A stretch of DNA of 64,000 nt from Beroe ovata. Lineage: Eukaryota; Ctenophora; Nuda; Beroida; Beroidae. Position numbers and translations under genes: made by a program. The stretch spans positions 136,554 through 200,553 of the forward strand of contig CAMPET010000091.1 in assembly GCA_946803715.1 (NCBI GenBank), in the 5' to 3' direction. Of this stretch, positions 51,501 through 63,700 are shown one piece after another; position 1 is the stretch's first letter, and every line of letters starts with the position of its first letter. The notes under the pieces were generated by a model. It made no database searches and was not told the origin of the DNA. It saw only the letters and a list, made by a program, of their open reading frames with translations.

Positions 51501-54500
51501 GGCACTTTTCGACCAAATCATATGCACTGCGACGATGCAGTTGATATGCAATGCGTCGAGCCCTCAGTTCGCTGCAGAGTTCACAAACATCTACTCTGTA
51601 ACGGGATCGAGGACTGTGCTGATGGGAGCGATGAGAGGGCTCCTGAGTGCTCGTCAATGTTGCAGGAAACTTGCGATCGGAGGTAGAATGAGTTTTTTAT
51701 TACCACTGTACAATAACTGATTCACAATTACACGCTAGATTGATAACCTGAAATCTCTCTAAGAATAGTGATGATTCCGTTTTGTATCTCAGAAAACACC
51801 GCATGCAGTGATGAAAACACTCCCCCCAGGTACAGGCACCGAGATGAATTGAGGATTCCCTTTGCGTGGCTGAACGATGGGATCCTAGACTGTATGTCGG
51901 GCAAGGACGAGGAGGGCATTTGGCCGACATGTAAAGCATTGAACCACAACCGTGTAGTGACGGACAATACAACTTGTAGCAATGTCTTCATCTGTAGCCC
52001 AAGGGAGTTCGTGGAATTTGATAGCTTGTGTGATGGTCAGCACAGCTGTGGGGCTGAGAGAACGGTTTGTAATGCAGCCAGGCTTACTGATGAACCATTT
52101 GTTTTCCCTGTCCGTTACGACGGAATCTCACACCTCCTTTATTGTCTCCCTGGAATCGCCAACTATCTTCTTCAACCCTCTTCGAGATCTTGCAAAGACA
52201 GTATGTTGAACAATTTGGGTGAGGAAATATTTGGAATCTCATCCTCACAGCTGATAAAATTTAAGGCCCCGGCCGAAAAGGTTGATTGCAGGTTCATATT
52301 TGGTCAAATTTATGTTTTGATGAGCTGTATTGAGCAATGTGCTCACGATGCTCGGTGTTTATTGAAACCTCTACAATCAGACTCCTGTTCACTAAGTTCC
52401 TTTGAGAGGTACTTCTCCTTGTCAGCAAGTGGAAACTTGTCTGTCGTGACAAAAAGACGGGGCGAATTTCAAAACAACTTTTTCAATTGTGACAACTTAA
52501 ACTGTGTCTCTTTTGATAAGGTTTGCAACCTTGTTAATAACTGTGGAGATGATTCAGACGAAGCCAGGTGTACAAACCACTTCCAGTGTGCTAAAACCAT
52601 GGAACGTATCCATTTGGACAAGAAATGTAATGGCATTATTGACTGCATTGATTATTCTGATGAATGTAACAAGAATTGTGGCAAAGTCATTATTTCACGC
52701 GGACCCCTGAAAATTTCAGCATGGATCATAGGTATTTGTGCCGTTGTTTTGAACACTACTACTTTTTTAAAGCTTATACGTAACCTGAAGGGTGGGCTTA
52801 ATCAAATACTGCGGCTAATCATCACATTTGGGGATTTATTAACCGGTTTTTACTTACTCTCCATAGATATAGTTGATTACATGTTTGCAGAGTCTTATTG
52901 TGAGAGACAAATCCATTGGCTGAGCAGTGAGTATTGTGCTGCTTTAGGGGTCATGAGCACTGTCGGTGCAAATGTTTCCTTGTTTTCTATGACATGCTTG
53001 AGCGTATTCAGGGCAACGAGTATCAAAAGTCTTTCAAGTGGCAGGAATAAGTATAAGAAGTCAAGTTTAGTCGCGCTGTTGGGTTGCATAATCATTTCTT
53101 CTGTGATCATATCAACTGTACCCTTGATAGCGCGATTTGAGGACTTCTTTGTAAATGGGATCACATATGATCATAATATGCGATTGTTCGTTTCAGCTGT
53201 TAGTAAGAAAACACATATAAACATTATCAATGCATACCACGGGAAAATACTTAAGAAGACATTAAGTTGGAGGGAGATTCACAGACTGATTGATACAATG
53301 TTCACCCATGATTATGGGGATTCCATCCTTAGGAAAAACATACATTTTTATGGAAACGATGGCGTATGTCTCTTCAAATACTTTGTCAACAGCAATGATC
53401 CACAGAGGCAATTTGTTTGGGCTAACCTGCTATTGATATCCTCTTGTTCAGGTTTAATTACCGTGAGTTACATTGTGATAATTGTACAAGCTCGCGCTAC
53501 CGCTGCAAGTATTAAGTCAATGATGGCAGGACCGAATGAAAATGCTGATAAACAGGCTGAAAGATTACAAACTAATATAACACGAATAATATTAACTGAT
53601 TTGTTATGCTGGATACCTTTTCTGGTCATATGTTTACTTCATTCATTTGAGGTATTGGATGCTACATTCCTTTATCCGGTTCTTTCCATAATTGTTCTCC
53701 CGGTCAATTCAGTAATTAATCCTTTCATCTATGATGATTTTTTGCGAAAATATGTTACGAAAAGTGTTGACTCAGCTCTCGTTTGGACAAGAAGAAGGTG
53801 TGCGACAATTCTATCGAACATAACCGCTTCAAGTGAGAGAAGTAGTGGAAATGAGATTGAGTTAAATGAAATTGACCATGCTACAACTGCAGAATAGATG
53901 TGATTTATTATACCTACTTCGCTGTTTTTGAATATGTCAAATTTGCTTCTACAGTATTCTTTCATACTAGGTTCCTTCGTCCTTCATCCCATTTTACTGC
54001 AAACAAGTACCTATAAAGCTATAAGAATGATACACACAGACACAAACACACAGTACACAAACACAAACAGAATACACATACAAACACATACAAACACATA
54101 CAAACACCCACACACACACACACGCACACACACACACACACACANCACACACACACACACACACACATATACACAAACACACAAACACATACACACACAC
54201 GCACACTCACACACACTATGCGCAGTGACTGGTGGGGGATATGAAGCTTTTTAGGGTTTCTAATTTTGCCTCGCACTCATATCCTTTAATATGGGAGTGT
54301 AAGATTGTCACTTCTTCTAACTGATTATCAACTATTGATCACATTGATACATTGGTACTGGTGAAACCAAGTTTAGCGTGAAATCGTACAGGATGAACCA
54401 ACATCTCTCCTCAATTATCGACTATCCACTGATTCGACACTTATAATAGTACGTGTAAGTACTTAGTAGTTTAGTAATATAATATGCTGGTAGAAGAGTA

Positions 54501-54739
54501 GATAAAGTAATTGCTTAGCATGTAAGGGTGGGGATAGTCAGCAAGCATGGTCATTCAAATCTCGTATACATGAGGTCTGCCTCATACAATTATACATCTC
54601 ATACACAATACAAGACTGTTTCACAGTACACGTTTCTCAACCAAGATTGTAATGTGACAAACACAGACACAGACAGAGACTCATGCCATAGACACAGACA
54701 TACAGACACATGCCATAGACACAGACACAGACACACACA

Positions 54740-54777
<38 letters not shown>

Positions 54778-57700
54778 TACAGACACACACATGTCATAGA
54801 CACAGACACTAAGACACACACAAATGTCGCAGACACAGAAAAGAATGTATTGGTGGTCAATGTAAATGAAGGTTATCCACCCTCCTATGGAAGCTAGGAG
54901 CAAGGGATGTTTGATTGATCTGTTTGGAATTTCTCAGACATTACACAATAAAGTGCAATGTTTGTGTAGGCAGCGTTTATAAAAAAACACACTGTATGTG
55001 ATCTTTGACCTCGATTCCTTTGATCGCATTGCGATAGGAAGTGGATTTGGAGAGAGGGAGAGAGAGATACAGCTACGGTCAGAAGAGTGTTGCAGCACAG
55101 ACATGACCTCATTTGGGAGAGTGGATGATAGCAAATAGACACAATGTACAGTGGGCTGCAAACAAACAAAATATCACACACTAAGTACACAAAGTACACA
55201 CACACAAACACAAAACGTTTGGTATCACTATGATAAATTGGTAAGATCATTGTGACATCATTATCTTACGATCCGATGGACTGTCAGTGGGGTATCATGA
55301 GTGGGGCATGATGAATGTTGCCCCATGATCAATCACGAAAGTGGAAGTCAAAGATAGCTCAAAACCGACCGTTTCGTGAAAAAGGAACCCACCTTCTAAA
55401 GAAAAAACCCTCTCCTAGTTGCTAGAAAAAAACTCTGTTTAAAAAATTTTAAAAAAAACCTCCCCCAGAAAAGCCCTTTCCCACAGAAAAACCACTTCAT
55501 GTACCTGTAGATTGACGTAGCTCGCCTCCGGACTCTTCAAGTTGATATACTCGCTGTTTGAGGAAACATTGCCGTTACCACCGTACCCTGCACCAGTGGC
55601 TCCGCCCAGCGGATCCGCATCCTGGGTTGAGGTTCCACCTGAAACACAAGGAAATATTTCACGAGGAAGGTCACAAGGAAATATGATATGCTCACTGGCC
55701 GTTGCAAACCATTAAACGCTGTCACATTAGCATTGTTTACCAAAATATATACACCGCACTATCTACTAGGTATTACAGTTTGTGCAGTTTTCTATGAGAT
55801 TTGTGGCAACAGTACTTTGTGTGATACGATGCTATATCGTGATATAATACTGTAACTATAGTCAGCCACAACCTGCGCACCAGAGCACCTCGTGATCACC
55901 ATTTCTATCTGAGGATGGGAGTAGCAAGATTCCTCTCCTCCACATCCTATTACACCTTCGGTAAACTGGCCATTCTGGCACTCCTCACAATTCTCATGAT
56001 CATGACAAGCCAGCTGACAGATTGTGAAAACTCTGTCAATATTCACGTGGTTAAAAGGGAGCCTATGCACGAGTTCAGCCTGGGTTATGACAACCATCTC
56101 ATCAAGCCTACATCAGTGAACGAAGATCCACCTGTCATTCGATCAACCGATGGAACAAACACATTAGAGAGCTACAAGTTCATCATCCTCACGAAATCAG
56201 CCCCCAAATCGGTCAAAACTAGACGGTTCCTCAGGACGTCAAGCTGGTTATCGTACGATTGGCGTGATGCCAACAACCAGACCATCTCGTGGCGGCACTA
56301 CTTTCTCGTGGGCATAGATATTGACGGTTACAACACCCGGCGTAAACTCACCAATGAAAACACGGAACATTCCGATATCATCATCGCGGATACGATAGAC
56401 ATGTACGATCTGATGACGTATAAAGTCATGTGGGGACTCAGACATGTCGTTGACAACATCGACTTCAAGTTCCTCATTCTTCTCAGCGAGGACACCATCG
56501 TCAATGTGAGGGGGCTGGACGAGTATTTATCAGGGTTGTTGGAGAGCGGGGACAATGAGTACTTTCACGGGGGTCCCAAATGCAGGAAGAGAAAAGTGCC
56601 GCGGAAAGGAAAGTGGGAAATCACGGAACAGGAGTTTGCCGCGGCACAATACCCGGTGTACTGCATCGGCTCGGGACTCATATTCTCCGTACAGACGGTT
56701 CGGGAGATATTGAGAGTGTGGGACGAGGATAAACAGCCCGTCAACAAGATAGACGACGTCCACATCGGTCTCCTTCTTCTCTACTCGGGCAAAACCCCCG
56801 TCAGGAGCGTTGATAACATCACAGTCGGGTGTCAGGCGAAGAGGACCGATTCGTTTATCGTCAGTCAGATTCAACCGCTCGAAATTGGGGCGGAAATGAT
56901 GCGGAATTTCATGACGTTGGGGTATTATTGTGAGAATAATGTGAGGAAACATCCTGCCTAAAAACGGAACTCTGATCATTGGTCATGAGCACCAAGGTGG
57001 AGGGGGTGTACCAATTGGGNACCAATTGTCAGCACTATGATAGGAGGGACACTTATCATAGTGATAATGAAATGTTGGATTTTTCGAAAGTTTTGGTCAA
57101 AGAGGTACCTATCTGCTTTCCTAGTGTTCGATCATCTTTGATAGCAAGTCTTGTAACCAGACCGAATCGTTGACAATATTTTCCACAAAACATCAGCATG
57201 TTTCTATGAAGCAGAACCACATAATAGAGTAATCGTTTCTGAGTCTTCAATCGAAGACTCAGCAATGACTTCTCATGATATATTATGAACGGCACTTGAT
57301 AGCACTCTCCTCTGCAAAAGTGTTGCACACTTCGCAGCCAGATTAATGCTCATTAGGTACCTATTGTGTTGTGCGAAGTTTTTCCTAGCAACAAAACCGT
57401 ACAATGTAGTCACAGCGTCGATAACAATTGACACATATTGTTTGGAGCTAACTTTGAGATAGTCAATTACTGCCGCTTATAATTGATTTCTGGAATGGGA
57501 CAATTTTCTTTGTTTCATTTCCTCACTGTCACAATTCTCACAAATCTGCCGTAAACCTAAGCACAAAGCGCTTTGTTTTCGCAGCTTCCTGCAACATTTT
57601 AACCCGATTCATCATGTGTGCAATATATAATATACTTGTCGTCACTGGTTATCCACGTGCAAATCACGCGCCGCGCACACCAACTCTAACCATGAGACAC

Positions 57701-60700
57701 GTGAGACGTGACGCGCGGTCACATGACGTGCTGTGAGCAGCATACACATTATTATGGTGAAGCCTTGCGATCGGGGCACTATGTGTGGATACTGAATAGT
57801 TAAAAGAGAGAGAGAACATTGTCAGAAACTGATAGTACCCACAGATGAAAAATCCCCATATTTACCAGATGCACTTGATACTGATTAAAACCAGCCATTT
57901 TAGTTCAATTGAGGTAAATACTACAAGCTACCTATGAAATGGGGAATATTCGATAAAGCATGCTTTGAGTCCGAAATTCTTAGAAAACCGACTGCATACC
58001 CGTCTATTTCCTCGAATCGTGTAGGTATCCCTAATTGTGCGCCGCGCATAGTAATAAAACACGTCCGAGTCGAGACACTGGTTATACTATTCTCCCTCAG
58101 GAACCTATATAGTTTATTAACATATTTAATGCATTTTTCATCCTGTAGTGACTTATTTCACGTCATGAGGCCGAAATGCAGTGGTGAAATTTGCCACATC
58201 TTGAGAGAATACTTATCGTTATGTGTGTGTGCGATAGTCACGTATTTCGTGACAATAATTCCTGAATCCTAAGTGCTTACGACTCGGAATCCAAAGGAAG
58301 AAACTCACATACATAGACACACACGTGCATCATCACATGCTACGACACGCGAGCGTGGCATGCGCACCAGGCAACATGAAAGAGGAGGGGGAAAATTCCC
58401 GAAACTTTTCGATTCGGAAATTCAAGAGGATATAATATGGCAAGATTATTATTCCAAAATTCATGCAAAGTTGGCATGTCATTCCATGATAATTTTGAGG
58501 GGGACACATCCAAAGGAGTGAAGAAGAATCTTACCGAATCTATATAGGCTTGTAAGTGACACATATTTGAGGTGGTAGGATTTTCAGTTTTCACGGTGAA
58601 CATGTTCATTGTTCATGAGGTTGTATGAGAACTTGTAGTAAATGAAAAAAGTGAACTTGAGAAACATGAGTTGGGCGCAATTAACAAATAATAATAATTG
58701 AAAGTCATTATGAAGGCACAAAGAAAGCAGGCAAGTGGTTTACGACACGGACCGTTTAGTTTACTTTTGGTGGCTGATTTGGCGATGTTAGACGTTATTT
58801 TCCTCATGTTGAGCATGTGTTCCTTCTCGAACTTGATACGGTGGGACCGGAGGAAGGACTGAAAAAAGTGACAGGAATTAATAGACCCTCGCTAGGTATA
58901 TATTATTGAACAACAGAAATAAAACTGTAATTGAGAATCACTTCTCAATGTAAAGGAGTCATTTCCAAAATGCGAATCAGTTTCTTTAACGCGATTGAAC
59001 AATGAACATCATAGTCGTACCTGTAGGTCCCCATTCGGTACGTATTCCACAAGTAGACAAATTGGAGTCTTCACAGACACACATCCCATGATATTGACAA
59101 TGTGGGGGTGTGATCCGACCTTCTTCATCAAGATTATCTCCTTCCACAGTGCTTCCGCTTCTGTTTCACTGCTTGCCTCTTCTGTAGGAAAAGAGAGAGA
59201 GAGGTGAAATTTCAGTGTTTCGACCCTATTCATGACTGATCAATTGACTTGTCATGATCTCAGTTTATGAAGATCGAAACAGATGTTTTTGCTTTTGAGA
59301 TAACTCGACTGTTTGTTATGATAATACCCTAACCTCCGCACGATTATGATAGCTTATATCAAAGTATCAAGTCGCGCAAAAGTGTACACATTCAATTTTC
59401 ACGAGCATACCTTTCAACATCTTGACCGCAACTTGGATGGTTTTACCCTCCTTTAGGAGTGCCCCCTTCATGACCCGGCCGAAGGCGCCCTCACCGAGGG
59501 CGGTACTCAGTTTCAGATCATCAGGGTTAACTTCCCATTGATCAGGTACCACACTTCTCCTGAGGTAGAGGAGCTATTTATAGCACTTATACGCAGCCTG
59601 ATATCATTATTATCATTCGTGATTCATTACTATTCCTCGTATATCACACTCTTTATTAGTAGTCCCGGCTTGAAGTCTGGACTCAATAACTTCACTGCTA
59701 TGACACGCGTGTTGGCATCTCAATCAGTGTTAAAAACCACCATTACTTCTTATTCCCCACGATTATATTAATAGTTCAATCCGCTATCGACCAATCACGG
59801 GCCAAGGTGGGAGTCACGGGGTAGACGGCATCCAATCAGCAGCCACGGAGCACGAAACACTAGCCAATGGGATGATAGTATAACACGGCTTTTGGGATTC
59901 TTACCAAGTCGATAAGATACATATCTAATCAGGACATAATGATCACTTTGGCTCCAAACTTCCAGTGGTTTGGTAGTAAGTATGAGATAAGATGTGAAGT
60001 GTGAACGATTAACATGATGATTATCGGGAAATTACGTCAGATAAACTGTATTGATATAAGATATAGCCTACATAATGTGCGTGTGATCACGTCAATAATT
60101 TGGTAGCGCGTATCACCGAGTATCCCACAGACTTTATAAACACCCAATTATTGGCCAATTTATTCCTAATCAACTCACATGATAGGGTAGAGAGGGTTGT
60201 ACTGAGTCTTTATGATCTTCTTGACTTGTTGGTGTCTCTTCAAGTAGCAGACAACAGCAACACCAAGACCAAGAATGAAGATTATCACCAACGTTACGAC
60301 GATATACACCCAGGTTGCTGGGAAATAATGGTGTCAATTAGAGGAAGCAGGTAGGTATTATAGTGGTGTCAACAGAAAAACATAGACACACGATCTCTTG
60401 TTGCAATCGGTTTCATGTCGAGAAGTATAGTAGCATTGTCACGAAGATGATGTATTTATTCATTACGCACCATGTCTTGTACTATAAATAACAACTTTAA
60501 TAGTACACACTCAAACTACAACAACAAGAGTACAGCTCAAGCCACAATGCTATAAAGCTCAATACTCACTACACAGTGAGATACAAGCTTCAAAGGAGCA
60601 AGGAATGGATTAATTAATCAATTAACCAGGACGTCCTGGATTTGGTTAACTTTTATCATAAAGGAGTATTAATTATTTTGTACAATTGAGGAGATGATGG

Positions 60701-63700
60701 TATCTCTCCTCACTCAAATAACCAGTTAAACTGCTTATTTCATCGAGAGGAGTGATATATGAATCTTATTTTGAATTTTATCATCTCGGTAGTTCCTACT
60801 TTAGTGAATAGTTTCGAATAACACCCAACTGATGAATACTAATGATCGCTAGAAGCCCTACCACGAAGGTATTATCGTTAATTAAATGGCTCTCTTCGTC
60901 ATTTTCGACAGTTTTCATCGCTCAATAATTTGCATATTATGATGTCGGAATTCGGAATATTATTGAAACTTTATCATTAAAGCCATAATTTCCTAACAAC
61001 CTCAACAAAACATAAAATTTTACCCGGGCTTCCACCTTAAAAACGAAACCTTATGCTAACCCAGTCAACTAATTCGATTAGGTGTCATGTATATCATTTC
61101 GAGGAAAATAATCCACAACTAACCTCCATATCTTAAAAACTTCCGAAAGCCTACCCAATATCCTAATTAATGCTGTAGTAATTGCTACCTATGAAAAATT
61201 CCAAATATTTATGCCGGTAATTCGTGAACGGAAACGTACCCGCCGATAATTAGTGATTGCTATGCCAAATTGCGGGAAATCGTCAGCGAGCCATGCGAGA
61301 AAATGAACACTGACGAATATCTTGTGTGCCTATGCCTAGTCGAACGATTCAGAGTGTTGCAGTAGGTGACGATTGTAAGCAAAAGTGAACAGGTTTAAGC
61401 TTTTTAGACTAAGTAGAGACGCACGCTTATAATATACCTCCGCCACTTAAGAGAACTTTAGAGAGTGCCATGTTGACAAATTATCCCAAATCAATAGCCT
61501 TCTCTCTGCTTCAGTTCATTGGGAACTATAATGCAATCTCGTAAATCGTATATGCTCTAAGCACTTTTAGAGGGTGGCCGAATTATGTTGGAAGACGTTT
61601 TTTAAACCGGGTAGTTGCCGGTATTTCCACTTATTATCCAGATTGCGGTATTGCAGCTTCTATAAAACACCTTTCTAGAAACAAATCACACCCCACGAAA
61701 TATTTCTCAGTCAGTGATACCCGATACCTATCGCTTACATAGCTAATAGGTAAAAATCAACTCACCCTTCACCACACTCACATAAATCACCCCTCACCAC
61801 ACGCACATATTTCACCCCTCACCACACACAGAGCTCACCACTCACCACACACACACACATATTTCACCCCACACAGAACACATAACTCAACCCTCACCTC
61901 ATCCTTTACAAAGTTACAACTCACATGACTCCTTGACGAATAACTGCTCGAACGTAAGAAATCCCGTTTCGTACGGTTCCCCGTAGCCTGCTGTCGTTCT
62001 TGCTGATACCCGTATAGCGTTAATGTCCTCCATCCCACTTGTTATGTTGAACTCCACTTCCCCCGTAAACGTGCCGTTAGGGTGGAAACCCTCATCCTCG
62101 TCACTATGGGGGTGGAAATGGTGTGACTGTGAGTGGAAATGGTGTGACTGTGAGTGGGAACGGTGTGACTGTGAGTGGGAACGGTGTGACTGTGAATGGA
62201 NNNNNNNNNNNNNNNNNNNNNNNNNNNNNNNNNNNNNNNNNNNNNNNNNNNNNNNNNNNNNNNNNNNNNNNNNNNNNNNNNNNNNNNNNNNNNNNNNNNN
62301 NNNNNNNNNNNNNNNNNNNNNNNNNNNNNNNNNNNNNNNNNNNNNNNNNNNNNNNNNNNNNNNNNNNNNNNNNNNNNNNNNNNNNNNNNNNNNNNNNNNA
62401 ATGGTGTGACTGTGAGTGGGAATGGTGTTGTGGTATGATCAGTGGAAACATACACAATGCACATTCTGTGTGTGTGTATGTTCGAAATTGGGGATAAAGT
62501 GAAATTTATGATACACAGATGGTAAAGATCACAATCGATAGTTTGCATGATAGACAAACAGACAAAGGATTTACAGCTATTATGTCTACTACAACACTAC
62601 ACTATTCTGTAAGCATATCACGGCACTAAGACTATTGACGATGATAGGTACACAGGTGAAGTGGTTGATAAACAGGTGACACACACACACACACACACAC
62701 ACACAGTGATAGACACCTGATATACTGAGTCCAGACTCCACTCTCTCCATTTCCCACACTTCTCCTTCTCCTATCCTCAGTCATGTTGCTATCCTCCTCC
62801 TCCTCAGGCCGGGCGAGCAGCTCCAGCTTATACCCGATAATCTCACCCAGGGGCACTGAGGGTGGGTCGATACGGAGCCAGAAGATGAACACCAGGTCAT
62901 CATCGCTCAGCTGCTGAGTGTTGGTATCCACCACCACGCTTGAGGGCGGACTAGGTTCTGAGCAGAGAGGGAGGGGATGTTATAATATTATAGATGAGAA
63001 AATTCTACCAAAAGCAGTAGAAACCACGTCATTATCAAACTGCACACTAGACGATTAATGTCCAATACCCAAATGTATTCTATTCCCCTAAAACCCCTCA
63101 TCCCCCACTTCCCCTACCCACTCCCCCGTACCTCCACTTACCAATCCCACACTCCCTCACCCCACTCCCCCACACCCACACTCCCTCANCCTCCAGCACT
63201 TCCCCACTTTACCACCCCACTCCCCCTCATCCCCCACAGCGCCGCTCTCCATCACTCACTCTCTTCCTCGGACTCCACGCTGAAGGCGCTGACCTCACTC
63301 TCTCCGTCCTCGTAGACAGCCACCACCTCCACAGTGTAGAGACAGTACGGTGCCACCTGCAGCGTGACGGTGGGGACCCGGGATGACGGGATGGGGATCA
63401 CCTCCTCCCTCTCCTTGGAGTACGGAGACGCACTCTTCCGACGAACCAACACCTGGGGACATGGATTATAACTTTGGAGTTGGAGAAATTATTAATAACC
63501 ATCTTCCTTCTTTTTTGAAGAATTGGGACATCACTTATTCACACATTCAGCCACATAAGATGGAGGACTACTAATCAATGTGGCAACACCTCTCCCAATC
63601 GCATTCTATACCTTGTACTCGATGAAGTAGTTGTCCCGCACGTTTGGGGACGGTTCCCATGTGAAAGTGATGCTGTCCACTTCCCCGTCAAGTGATCCCG

